The position numbers were made by a program, and so were the translations under genes. 64,000 nt of DNA from Haloferax litoreum (lineage in GTDB: Archaea; Halobacteriota; Halobacteria; Halobacteriales; Haloferacaceae): assembly GCF_009674605.1 (NCBI RefSeq), contig NZ_WKJO01000001.1:2418001-2482000 (forward strand). The letters are read 5' to 3'. The notes beneath the pieces were generated by a model. It made no database searches. It was not told where the DNA came from and saw only the letters and a list, made by a program, of their open reading frames with translations. Each line of letters starts with the position of its first letter. Positions within the stretch are counted from its first letter, which is position 1. Below are positions 1-7,915 of the stretch, one piece after another.

Positions 1-906
1 CCCCGCGTGCGTGTGGACGATGCCTTTCGGCTTGCCCGTCGTCCCCGACGAGTACAGGAGCATGGACTCGGCGTCCGACGGGAGGTGCTTCGTCTCGTAC
101 TCGCTTTCGGCCTCGCCGACGGTGTCGTCCCACCATTCGTCGCGTTCGTCGTTCCACGGGACTGCTTCGTCACTGTCGTCGAATCGCTGGTAGACGACAG
201 TGTGTTCGACGCACCCCGCTTCCTCGATAGCCTCGTCGGCCGTCGGTTTCAGACGGACCTCGGACCCGCGACGGTAGAATCCGTCTGCCGTGAACAGTAC
301 CGAGCACTCGGGGTCTTCGAGACGGGTCGCCGTGGCGTCGACGCCGAACCCGGAGAAGATGGGGACGGCGATGGCACCGACTTTGAAACACCCGTAGAGA
401 ATCGAGATGACTTCGGGGACCATCGGCATGTAGAGGCCGACGGTGTCGCCCGTGCCGACGCCGTAGGATTCGAGGACGTTGGCGACGCGGTTTGCCTCCT
501 GATACAGGTCGTGGTAGGTTCGCTGGACGACGTCACCGTCTTCGCCTTCCCAGAGACAGGCGACGCGGTTTCGGTTCGGCGAGTCGACGGCGGCGTGGCG
601 GTCCAAGACGTTGTGGGCGACGTTGAGTTCACCACCCGGATACCAGTGTGAGAACTGTGGACCCTCGGTGTCGTCGCGCACCTCGTCGTAGTCTTCGTAG
701 AAGTCGATACCGAGGTAGTCGACGAGTTCGTCCCAGAACCACTCGACGCCGGACTCGCCGACGCCGGGTACCTCTGTCGTGGTTCGTTCGATGAGTTCGT
801 CGTAGTCTGCGATGTCGTACTCCCGCATGAATTGCGTCACGTTGGCGTCTTCGACGAACGCCGGGTCGGGTTCGTGTACCACCGTGTCGGTATCGGGTAC
901 GTCCAT
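1..906 (-). CDS. AMP-forming acyl-CoA (acetyl-CoA-like) synthetase, N-terminal part, cut by window edge
   Basis: The frame is open from ATG at 906 to the left edge (302 codons) and carries the N-terminal half of an ANL-superfamily ligase. Residues 283-302 hold the P-loop-like AMP-binding motif SSGTTGKPKG, preceded by a typical region (GLYMPMVPEVISILYGCFKVGA). Family members adenylate a carboxylic acid with ATP and transfer it to CoA in the cytoplasm. The long N-terminal extension before the core (EWFWDELVDYLGIDFYEDY) matches the acetyl-CoA/propionyl-CoA synthetase branch, but the acyl-binding and C-terminal lid parts lie outside the window, so the substrate is open. The gene is divergent from the GNAT gene. 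Confidence 0.9.
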   Translation of the reverse strand, partial: MDVPDTDTVVHEPDPAFVEDANVTQFMREYDIADYDELIERTTTEVPGVGESGVEWFWDELVDYLGIDFYEDYDEVRDDTEGPQFSHWYPGGELNVAHNVLDRHAAVDSPNRNRVACLWEGEDGDVVQRTYHDLYQEANRVANVLESYGVGTGDTVGLYMPMVPEVISILYGCFKVGAIAVPIFSGFGVDATATRLEDPECSVLFTADGFYRRGSEVRLKPTADEAIEEAGCVEHTVVYQRFDDSDEAVPWNDERDEWWDDTVGEAESEYETKHLPSDAESMLLYSSGTTGKPKGIVHTHAG

Positions 907-1050
907 AAATCGACGTACTCCAACCGGGAGTATGAATCTTTACCGTTCTATCATGTGGGTGCTCGCCGATTATCCCGTCAGGCGGACGCCGTCTCTCGAA
1001 TCTGCTCACTGGCCGAGGTGTTTTTACCGACCGGAGAGGTATACTCGGGT

Positions 1051-1635
1051 ATGTACGTCCGGGATGCCAAGAACCGAGACGAGGCCTGGTTGCTCGACGC
1101 ACTCGAGGACCTGGAACTCGACGATGGCGCGTTCCGCTCCCGCGACTACGTCATCGCACTCGACGAAGAGACGAACGAGAAGGCCGGGTTCGGCCGGATA
1201 CGCGTTCACAAGGGTGACGAGTCGTTCTGCGAGATTACCTGCGTGGGCGTCCCTGAGCGGTGGCGCAACCAAGGTGTCGGTGCGCACGTAGTCGAGCGAC
1301 TGGTGGACCGTGCGACGGCCGAAGGATTCGATACTGTGTACGGGTTTTCGTCAGAACACCGGTACTGCATGCAGTTCGGATTCGACCCTGTCGACGCCGC
1401 CGACCTGCCGGACCGGGTCGAAACTCGCTACGAACAGGTCAAAGCGCGCGACTCGGACGCGATTGCCGTCCGACTCGAAAACGACGAGTTCATGATGTCG
1501 GACCGGGCCCGCGAACGGTTCAAAGTCGCCACACCGGCCCCGAGCGGCGACGACACGGAACCAGAACTCACGGCCGAAGACTTCGGCTACGACGAAGAGA
1601 CACCGACGAAGTATTCCACCAACCTCCGACGCTGA
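1051..1635 (+). CDS. GNAT-family N-acetyltransferase
   Basis: A 194-residue protein. The acetyl-CoA pyrophosphate-binding loop of the GNAT fold is visible at residues 72-80 (RNQGVGAHV, the R/Q-x-x-G-x-G pattern) after a central strand ending ITCVGVP, and the C-terminal half shows the usual YGF...F.GF pattern. A longer frame opens upstream (832), but ATG 1051 starts the protein right at the GNAT fold and avoids overlap with the divergent synthetase promoter. An acidic tail of about 60 residues follows the domain. The acceptor substrate cannot be read from sequence. Confidence 0.85.
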   Translation: MYVRDAKNRDEAWLLDALEDLELDDGAFRSRDYVIALDEETNEKAGFGRIRVHKGDESFCEITCVGVPERWRNQGVGAHVVERLVDRATAEGFDTVYGFSSEHRYCMQFGFDPVDAADLPDRVETRYEQVKARDSDAIAVRLENDEFMMSDRARERFKVATPAPSGDDTEPELTAEDFGYDEETPTKYSTNLRR

Positions 1636-1643
1636 CAGACCGT

Positions 1644-1910
1644 TCAGGTCCGCCCTTCGAGGAAGTCCGTACTGAAGACAATCCACGTCAGCACGCTACA
1701 GAAGAGAATCGGCGGGAGGATGGCAAAGCCCCAGAGCGGTTCGAGTCCTTGCATCAAGATGAGGACCACGTCCGCGAGTCCGAGTGCGAGGAACGGAGCA
1801 GTCGCCAACGCGGCACGTTTCCGGTTCTTCCCACCTTCTTCTTCCGGAAGTGGGCCGGGTGAAGGCTCACCGGCCGAAGACGACGTCGATGTCGACGAGG
1901 GCGCGTCCAT
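1644..1910 (-). CDS. Small membrane protein, two predicted helices
   Basis: An 88-residue protein if it starts at ATG 1910; an ATG at 1937 adds nine residues. The first 30 residues are Ser/Pro/Glu rich and disordered-looking, followed by a basic patch (GGKNRKRAA) and two hydrophobic stretches (about residues 35-55 and 60-80), which suggests two membrane helices with a charged cytoplasmic N-terminus. It is convergent with the GNAT gene and lies just upstream of nothing recognisable. No family recognised; it resembles the small conserved membrane proteins common in haloarchaea. Confidence 0.6.
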   Translation of the reverse strand: MDAPSSTSTSSSAGEPSPGPLPEEEGGKNRKRAALATAPFLALGLADVVLILMQGLEPLWGFAILPPILFCSVLTWIVFSTDFLEGRT

Positions 1911-1975
1911 AGTCGTCCCTCTGGCCCCGACGAGCAAAAACGGTCCGCCTTTTTGCCGGTCTCGTCGCGACGCGG

Positions 1976-2227
1976 TCAGGCCTCTTCGAGACGAGAGACG
2001 AACTCGACGAGACCGAACAGCACCGCGAGGACGAGCGCCGAGACGACCATCCCGTAGAGACTGAACGCCAGCGGTGACGTCGGCAGCGAGAGGATGCCGA
2101 ACAGCGTTACTGCCTCGGTGACTTGCCCGCCGTTCTCCCCGATGAAGACGCCGAGAATCCCGGAGATGACCACGACGCTCGCGCCGACGAGGAGGAGGAT
2201 GTTCTGACCGCCTAACGTGTCGTTCAC
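1976..2227 (-). CDS. Small membrane protein, GTG start
   Basis: An 83-residue protein beginning with GTG at 2227 (VNDTLGGQNILLLVG). Three hydrophobic segments fill most of it (about residues 8-27, 38-55 and 58-76), leaving a short acidic tail (SRLEEA). It is co-directional with the neighbouring small membrane protein 66 bases downstream, so the two may be co-transcribed. Function unknown. The hydrophobicity pattern and the glycine-rich helices support a real protein rather than a chance frame. Confidence 0.6.
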   Translation of the reverse strand: MNDTLGGQNILLLVGASVVVISGILGVFIGENGGQVTEAVTLFGILSLPTSPLAFSLYGMVVSALVLAVLFGLVEFVSRLEEA

Positions 2228-2264
2228 GATGCCGCGTTAGGACTGGACGGTATAGTCGCTTGCG

Positions 2265-2307
2265 GGACGGGCCGGGACGAGACAGGATGGAATAGGACGG
2301 GCCGGGA
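2265..2307. repeat. Short direct repeat, 30-bp period
   Basis: A 13-base G-rich unit (GGACGGGCCGGGA) occurs exactly at 2265-2277 and 2295-2307, in the 190-base gap between the divergent small membrane protein and cdd. It looks like a local tandem duplication; nothing points to a regulatory role beyond its position. Confidence 0.55.
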
Positions 2308-2418
2308 GCGAATGGAACGGAGTGAGTCGGTGCACCGGTGGGTTCCTGACAGTCGGACGATAGTGACAGTCAGGGAGACGAACGAACTAAGCCACCCCGC
2401 ACGAATCACGGCCACACG

Positions 2419-2841
2419 ATGCCCGAATCACTCGTCGAACGCGCCCGAGAAGCGCTCGACAACGCCTACGTCCCCTACTCTGAGTACACTGTCGGTGCCG
2501 CGCTCAGAACCGCCGATGGAACGGTGTACGTCGGGTGCAACATCGAGAACGCCAACTACTCGAACAGCCTCCACGCTGAAGAAGTCGCCATCGCGGAGGC
2601 GGTGAAGAACGGCCACACCGACTTCGACCGTCTCGTTGTCACCTCGGGTGCCCGCGACGGCGTGACGCCGTGCGGGATGTGTCGCCAGACAATCGCGGAG
2701 TTCGCCGACGAAGACCTCGATATCGTCTGTGACCTCGGCGACGGTGAGACTGCCAAGTACACGCTGGGCGAACTCCTCCCCAACACCATCTCCCTCGACA
2801 CGCTCGAAGCGGCGGCCGAGAAACGCGAACGCGACGAGTAA
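2419..2841 (+). CDS. cdd: Cytidine deaminase
   Basis: A 140-residue zinc enzyme that deaminates cytidine and deoxycytidine to uridine for nucleoside salvage in the cytoplasm. Visible motifs are the substrate-binding stretch NIENANYSNS (41-50), the catalytic H52-A-E54 and the second zinc motif P84-C85-G-M-C88. The length is that of the short homotetrameric class, although the first zinc ligand is His, as in the longer E. coli-type enzymes, where short ones usually have Cys. It heads a group with a lipoprotein gene (1-base gap) and uridine phosphorylase, so cytidine to uridine to uracil plus ribose-1-phosphate is encoded together. Confidence 0.95.
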   Translation: MPESLVERAREALDNAYVPYSEYTVGAALRTADGTVYVGCNIENANYSNSLHAEEVAIAEAVKNGHTDFDRLVVTSGARDGVTPCGMCRQTIAEFADEDLDIVCDLGDGETAKYTLGELLPNTISLDTLEAAAEKRERDE

Positions 2842-2842
2842 C

Positions 2843-3931
2843 GTGCCATCTGCTGCCGACCACTGGAACAGTTCGCTCGCACTTGCGGTTCTCGTCCTCC
2901 TGTCGGGGTGTACGGGAACCTCTGCCGTCCACGCGGTAGATGGTGCACTCTTGGACTCGTCGTCTACTCCTGACCCTTCGGCGACACAACAGGCAGCGAA
3001 CCCGTGGGGCCACGCTCCCATCGTCGTCTCGGTGGACGCGCCCGACGACGGCCGTGACTACGCGTCACTCATCGAATCGGCAGTCTCGTACTGGGTCGAG
3101 AACAGCACGAACACCTCCTACGACCCGCGATTTGTCGTCAGGCCGAACGCGTCCGACCCGGACGTTCGCGTCTCCATCGTCGACGATATCGACTCGTGCG
3201 GTGAGTACGCCGGCCAAAACGCCGTCGGGTGTGCGCCACTGTTAGACGGGTCGAAGACGCAGGTGGGACAGAACGCCACGCCGGTTCAGGTCGCCGCAGG
3301 CTACGACGACGACACGACGACGACTGCCCTCACCCACGAGTTCGGTCACCTCCTCGGGGTGACCCACGACGACGCCGAGGCACATCCCGTTATGAGTCCC
3401 CGAATCGAGACGACACGACTGCCGGCCACGAACGCCACAGTCCGCGAGTCTCCGTACCGGACCGAGACACTCCGGGTCTACGTGGACCTCTCGAACGTCT
3501 CGGTGACGGACCGAGACGCGTACGAGGCCGAAATCGACCACGCGCTCACGTACTACGACTCTGGTGCCGCCGGATTCACCCCAGACGACCTCTCGATAAC
3601 TCGTGTATCCGACCCGTCTCGCGCGCACGTCGTCGTCTCGGTCACCGACTTCGAAGACGGACACTCCGGCGCCCGATGGCGACGAACTGGCGAGTCGGTA
3701 GACGACGACGCCGCCTTCGAGTGGTACACGGGCGGCGACATCGTCGTCGACGCCGGGATGGGGCCGACACTCGTCGATTGGTACGTCGGGTCGAGTTTCG
3801 GATACCTGCTCGCGGCAGAGGACCGGTCGGAGTTACCCCCTCCGTTCCGCGACAGTGACTTACGAGACGACCCGCGGTGGCGCGGCGTGGTGAACGAGTC
3901 GGCTCTCGGACCGTCGCAGACTGCTCCGTAG
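2843..3931 (+). CDS. Metzincin-like zinc metalloprotease, lipoprotein
   Basis: GTG at 2843, one base after the cdd stop, gives 362 residues with an N-terminal hydrophobic stretch and a lipobox LLSGC (Cys23). That supports this start over the longer frame from 2729, which would overlap cdd and hide the signal. Residues 165-175 read HEFGHLLGVTH, the extended zinc motif HExxHxxGxxH of metzincins, followed by a possible Met-turn (PVMS, Met184). The protein is probably anchored outside the cell membrane. A second half (residues 190-362) has no recognised motif. Substrate unknown. Its place between two cytoplasmic nucleoside enzymes is unexpected and may be only transcriptional. Confidence 0.75.
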   Translation: MPSAADHWNSSLALAVLVLLSGCTGTSAVHAVDGALLDSSSTPDPSATQQAANPWGHAPIVVSVDAPDDGRDYASLIESAVSYWVENSTNTSYDPRFVVRPNASDPDVRVSIVDDIDSCGEYAGQNAVGCAPLLDGSKTQVGQNATPVQVAAGYDDDTTTTALTHEFGHLLGVTHDDAEAHPVMSPRIETTRLPATNATVRESPYRTETLRVYVDLSNVSVTDRDAYEAEIDHALTYYDSGAAGFTPDDLSITRVSDPSRAHVVVSVTDFEDGHSGARWRRTGESVDDDAAFEWYTGGDIVVDAGMGPTLVDWYVGSSFGYLLAAEDRSELPPPFRDSDLRDDPRWRGVVNESALGPSQTAP

Positions 3932-3982
3932 TGGGGTTTCGGAGAACGCAAGAATTTCCACTGTCCCGGTGGGAGTACATCT

Positions 3983-4801
3983 ATGAACGACAGTGAGGAC
4001 CCGAACGCCGAGGTCCAGTACCACCTCGAAGTTGGACCATCGGACCTCGCCGATGCGGTCTTACTCCCCGGAAACCCAGAGCGCGTCGACAAGATAACTG
4101 CGCTGTGGAACGACTACGAAGAGAAGGCCTACCACCGCGAGTACCGTACCGCGACGGGGACGTACGACGAGACGCCCATCTCCGTCACGTCGACGGGTAT
4201 CGGCAGTCCATCGGCCGCCATCGCCGTCGAAGAACTCGCTCGCGTCGGCGTCGAGACGTTCATCCGCGTCGGGTCGTGCGGTGCCATCCAACCCGAGATG
4301 GACGTGGGTGACCTCGTCATCACGTCCGGTGCGGTCAGACAGGAAGGAACCTCGAAGGAGTACGTCCGCGAGGACTACCCGGCCGTCGCAGACCACGAAG
4401 TCGTCTCAGCCCTCGTCGCCGCCGCAGAACGACTCGACTACGACTACCACGTCGGCCTCACGATGAGTGCGGACTCGTTCTACGCTGGACAGGGTCGTCC
4501 CGGATTCGAGGAGTTCCGTGCCGCAGGGTCCGAATCGCTGGTGAAGGAACTACAGGACGCGAACGTCAAGAACATCGAGATGGAGGCGTCCGCGCTCTTG
4601 ACCATCGCCAACGTCTACGGTCTGCGCGCCGGTGCCGTCTGCTCAGTCTACGCTAACCGCGTTACCGGCGAGTTCCGTACCGAAGGTGAGTCCAGAGCGT
4701 CAGAAGTTGCGAGTCTCGCGGTTCACCTCCTCGCCAAGATGGACGAGGCCAAACGTGAGGCCGGCGTCGACCACTGGCACGCCGGTTTGACGCTGGAATA
4801 G
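3983..4801 (+). CDS. udp: Uridine phosphorylase-like nucleoside phosphorylase
   Basis: A 272-residue member of the PNP/UDP phosphorylase family 1. It shows LLPGNPERVDKI near the N-terminus (phosphate-binding loop), GIGSPSAAIAVEEL, the IRVGSCGAI phosphate-site strand and the NIEMEASAL ribose-binding motif. It cleaves uridine with phosphate into uracil and ribose-1-phosphate. The neighbouring cytidine deaminase supports pyrimidine specificity. In haloarchaea such phosphorylases are reported to feed ribose-1-phosphate into a pentose-bisphosphate route for nucleoside degradation; the later enzymes are not in this window. Purine specificity is the main alternative. Confidence 0.9.
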   Translation: MNDSEDPNAEVQYHLEVGPSDLADAVLLPGNPERVDKITALWNDYEEKAYHREYRTATGTYDETPISVTSTGIGSPSAAIAVEELARVGVETFIRVGSCGAIQPEMDVGDLVITSGAVRQEGTSKEYVREDYPAVADHEVVSALVAAAERLDYDYHVGLTMSADSFYAGQGRPGFEEFRAAGSESLVKELQDANVKNIEMEASALLTIANVYGLRAGAVCSVYANRVTGEFRTEGESRASEVASLAVHLLAKMDEAKREAGVDHWHAGLTLE

Positions 4802-4885
4802 TCCGACGAACGTCGAACCCGAATTTCGACGCGTCGGGCCGCATACCCCACAAATACGCACATCTCGGGAGACGGTTTCAAAGCC

Positions 4886-4893
4886 CCTTTATC
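4886..4893 (+). promoter_or_regulatory. TATA element of the NADH dehydrogenase gene
   Basis: CCTTTATC centred 26 bases before ATG 4916, the spacing expected for a leaderless haloarchaeal transcript. Confidence 0.6.
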
Positions 4894-4915
4894 TGATGAC
4901 TGCACAGACGACGAC

Positions 4916-6109
4916 ATGAGCACGCAGGTCGTCGTTCTCGGCTCGGGCTACGCCGGGGCCGGCGCAGTAAAACGCCTGGAAGCGGAACTCGGTCACGACG
5001 CACAACTAACGTGGGTCGCCGAACACGACTACCACCTCGTCCTCCACGAGGTCCACCGATGTATCCGTGACCCGAGTGTCGAGTCGAACATCGCCATCCC
5101 CATCGACGACGTGAAATCCAGCGAGACGGACTTCGTCAAGGGGCGCGTCACCGACGTCGACGTGGACGAACGCCTCGTCGAACTCGAAGGCGGCGACACC
5201 GTCGACTACGACTACCTTCTGGTCGCCATCGGGTCGTCCACCGCGTTCTTCGGTATCGAGGGCCTCGAAGAGTACGCCCACCAACTCAAGGGCCTCGACG
5301 ACGCTCGCGAGATTCATCAGGACATCAAGCAGGCCTCCGCAGACGCCTCCCGCGACGACCCTGCACAGGTCGTCATCGGCGGTGCCGGTCTGTCTGGCAT
5401 CCAGACGGCCGCGGAAGTCGCCGAGTACCGCGACCTGAACCGCGCCCCAATCGACATCAAACTCGTCGAAGGGATGGACGAAATCTTCCCCGGCAACGAC
5501 CCAGAACTGCAGGGTGCGCTCCGTCGCCGTCTCGAAGCCCTCGACATCGACATCCTGACCGGCGACTTCATCTCGAAAGTCGACGAGGAGACGGTCTTCA
5601 TCGGCGGTGGCGAGGACGAAGAACCCGCCGAGCTCGCCTACGACGTGCTGGTCTGGACCGGTGGCATCACGGGTCAGCCAGAGGCACAGGACCTCGAACT
5701 CGAACAGGACGAGCGCTCCCACCGCTTCTTCGCGGAGGACGATTTCCAGACGAGCGACGACCGCGTCTTCGCGGTCGGTGACTGTGCACTGGTCGAACAG
5801 GGGTCCGACAACGTCGCACCGCCGACGGCGCAGGCCGCTTGGGACGCCGCCGACGTCGCCGGCGAGAACGTCGCTCGCGCCATCGCCGGCCGTCCGCTCA
5901 AGCGCTGGTCGTTCACCGACAAGGGGACGGTCATCTCCATCGGCGAGGACGCCGTCGCCCACGGCGTCAAATTCCCCGTCGTCGGCGAGTTCCCGGTCAA
6001 CGTCTTCGGTGGCCCCCTCGCCAAGATGCTGAAGAAGGGTATCGCCGCCAACTGGATTGCCGACGTGACCTCCGTCAACCGCGCACTCTCGGCGTGGAGC
6101 GACCTGTAA
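4916..6109 (+). CDS. ndh: Type II NADH dehydrogenase-like FAD/NAD-dependent oxidoreductase
   Basis: A 397-residue pyridine-nucleotide-disulphide oxidoreductase fold protein. It has an FAD dinucleotide motif at the N-terminus (LGSGYAGAGAV, residues 8-18), the LLVAIGSST strand, a second nucleotide-binding motif (VIGGAGLSGIQTA, 153-165) and the FAD-binding VFAVGDCA near residue 285. This is the architecture of single-subunit NADH:quinone oxidoreductases, which reduce menaquinone without pumping protons. No redox-active CxxC is present, which argues against lipoamide dehydrogenase. A sulfide:quinone reductase is less likely because the catalytic cysteines are missing. The protein is monotopic at best; no clear helix is seen. 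Confidence 0.8.
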   Translation: MSTQVVVLGSGYAGAGAVKRLEAELGHDAQLTWVAEHDYHLVLHEVHRCIRDPSVESNIAIPIDDVKSSETDFVKGRVTDVDVDERLVELEGGDTVDYDYLLVAIGSSTAFFGIEGLEEYAHQLKGLDDAREIHQDIKQASADASRDDPAQVVIGGAGLSGIQTAAEVAEYRDLNRAPIDIKLVEGMDEIFPGNDPELQGALRRRLEALDIDILTGDFISKVDEETVFIGGGEDEEPAELAYDVLVWTGGITGQPEAQDLELEQDERSHRFFAEDDFQTSDDRVFAVGDCALVEQGSDNVAPPTAQAAWDAADVAGENVARAIAGRPLKRWSFTDKGTVISIGEDAVAHGVKFPVVGEFPVNVFGGPLAKMLKKGIAANWIADVTSVNRALSAWSDL

Positions 6110-6295
6110 ACTGACCCGTTCGGTACGCACTCGACACTCCTCGATTCGTCACGTCTTTTCCCCACTTCTCTTCGTCTGCTGTTCTCGCGCACGTGAGGAC
6201 AGTGTTCTCACTACCGAATCGCCGTGTTAGCGCTCAGACGGTGCGCACGCTGTTGCGGTCGTTCGCAGTAGAACAGAGAAGAGACGGCGAGAGAG

Positions 6296-6829
6296 TTAGT
6301 GCGACGGTTCGCCGACTGGGGCCTCCATATCGTCGATACGGAGGATGAGGATGTTGCTCGTGTCGTCCTTGCCGTCGAGTGTGCCGTCGATGACGAGTTT
6401 CGAGAGCGGCGTCGGACCGACGCGAATCTTGTCTCCTTCGTGGAAGTCACGAACCGAGCCCTGCACGTGAATCTCTGCGCGGCAGAGTTCGGGGTGGTGG
6501 ACGCTCGACAGGTCGATTTCGTCGACGTTCACGCCTTCGACCTGCTCGTCGTTGTGGAACAGCGGAACCGACGCGGGTTCGTCCATCTTGTCTACGTCGA
6601 GTGCCTCGTAGGCGTTCGCCGTCGGCTTGTAGCCACCCTTTGGGCCGGGTACACCCTCGACGAGCTGGAGCGCTTTCAGACTCTGCATCTGGTTGCGGAT
6701 GGTGCCCGGATTACGGTTGACCTCCTCCGCAATGTCTTCTCCTTTCACCGCATCTTCGGAGTCTCGGTAGAGATTGATGAGTGCGGTAAGGATAGTTTTC
6801 TGACTCGAAGTCAGCTCGATTGACGACAT
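6296..6829 (-). CDS. Winged-helix transcriptional regulator with conserved C-terminal domain
   Basis: A 177-residue protein starting at ATG 6829 (MSSIELTSSQKT). Residues 8-75 form a winged helix: helices in KTILTALINLYR and DIAEEVNRN, a recognition helix in GTIRNQMQSLKAL, and a Gly-rich wing (VPGPKGGY). The remaining 100 residues contain a beta-rich segment (RAEIHVQGSVRDFHEGDKIRVGP) that looks like a sensor or oligomerisation domain. The longer frame to 6910 is unlikely because the TATA element (6853-6860) fits the shorter start. The target is unknown; the gene is divergent from the epimerase gene, which it might control. It belongs to a family widespread in haloarchaea. Confidence 0.8.
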   Translation of the reverse strand: MSSIELTSSQKTILTALINLYRDSEDAVKGEDIAEEVNRNPGTIRNQMQSLKALQLVEGVPGPKGGYKPTANAYEALDVDKMDEPASVPLFHNDEQVEGVNVDEIDLSSVHHPELCRAEIHVQGSVRDFHEGDKIRVGPTPLSKLVIDGTLDGKDDTSNILILRIDDMEAPVGEPSH

Positions 6830-6852
6830 GGAGAGTGGTTCGCTACATACGT

Positions 6853-6860
6853 CCTTAAAT
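6853..6860 (-). promoter_or_regulatory. TATA element of the winged-helix regulator
   Basis: ATTTAAGG read on the minus strand, about 27 bases before ATG 6829. It supports the short start and a leaderless transcript. Confidence 0.55.
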
Positions 6861-6962
6861 CCGATGGATGGTGGGTCGAATATTCTGTTCGGTCCCGTTG
6901 TAACGAACACCTTTTCAAGAATGTCAAAGTGGGACAGACGTTCATCGAGTTGGTGTCGATAG

Positions 6963-6970
6963 CCCTTTAC
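6963..6970 (+). promoter_or_regulatory. TATA-like element of the epimerase gene
   Basis: CCCTTTAC, centred about 28 bases before ATG 6995. It decides for that start rather than the longer frame from 6929. Confidence 0.5.
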
Positions 6971-6994
6971 GCTTCACGGGAGTGCGGTCGAATC

Positions 6995-7915
6995 ATGAAC
7001 GGGAAACGAGTGCTCGTCACCGGCGGTGCAGGGTTCATCGGTTCCAACCTCGCGAACTCGCTCGCCGGAGACAACGACGTCGTCGCCATCGACGACCTCT
7101 ACCTCGGGACGCCCGAGAACCTCGACGACGCAGTCGAGTTCCACGACGTGAGCGTGCTCGACGACGACTTGCCGACCGAGGATGTGGACGTGGTGTTCCA
7201 CCTCGCGGCGCTGTCGTCGTACAAGATGCACGAAGATGACCCGGCACGCGGTGCCCGTGTCAACGTCGAAGGATTCGTCAACACGGTCGAACAGGCCCGC
7301 AACGACGGGTGCGACACCGTCGTCTACGCCTCCACGTCGTCGATTTACGGGTCGCGGACCGACCCGTCGCCCGAAGACATGCCTGTCGAGGCGCGGACGG
7401 GGTACGAGGCGTCGAAACTCGCACGCGAACGCTATGCCGAATACTTCCACCACCACTACGACATGCACCTCGCCGGCCTGCGTTTCTTCTCTGTCTATCA
7501 GGGATTCGGCGGGGCGGAAGAACACAAAGGCGAGTTCGCCAACACCGTCGCACAGTTCGCCGACAAGATTGCCCACGGCGAACGACCCGAACTCTTCGGG
7601 GACGGGTCACAGACGCGCGACTTCACCCACGTCGACGACGTCGTCCGCGGCATCGAACTCGCCGCCGACCACCGACTTCAGGGTATCTACAACCTCGGGA
7701 CGGGCGAGAGTTACTCGTTCAACGAGATGGTTTCGATGATAAACGACGCTCTTGGAACCGACGTGGACCCTGCGTACATCGAGAACCCACTGGACGTGTA
7801 CGTCCACGATACGATGGCCGATTGCACGAAGATTCGCGAGGCGACCGGATGGGAACCGGAAATCTCGTTCGACGAGGGCGTCCGTCGCGTCTGCGAACCG
7901 TACCACTCCGACTAA
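6995..7915 (+). CDS. NAD-dependent nucleotide-sugar epimerase/dehydratase
   Basis: A 306-residue extended short-chain dehydrogenase. The NAD motif GGAGFIG is at residues 10-16, the central VFHLAAL at 68-74, the catalytic serine region YASTSSIYG at 111-119 and the catalytic pair Y137-x-x-x-K141. C-terminal motifs RDFTHVDDVVRGI and YNLGTGESYS are typical of UDP-glucose/UDP-galactose 4-epimerases and related enzymes. It acts on a nucleotide sugar in the cytoplasm, plausibly for cell-surface glycan synthesis. The exact substrate cannot be assigned. Its 3' end overlaps the convergent DUF389 gene by four bases. Confidence 0.9.
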   Translation: MNGKRVLVTGGAGFIGSNLANSLAGDNDVVAIDDLYLGTPENLDDAVEFHDVSVLDDDLPTEDVDVVFHLAALSSYKMHEDDPARGARVNVEGFVNTVEQARNDGCDTVVYASTSSIYGSRTDPSPEDMPVEARTGYEASKLARERYAEYFHHHYDMHLAGLRFFSVYQGFGGAEEHKGEFANTVAQFADKIAHGERPELFGDGSQTRDFTHVDDVVRGIELAADHRLQGIYNLGTGESYSFNEMVSMINDALGTDVDPAYIENPLDVYVHDTMADCTKIREATGWEPEISFDEGVRRVCEPYHSD

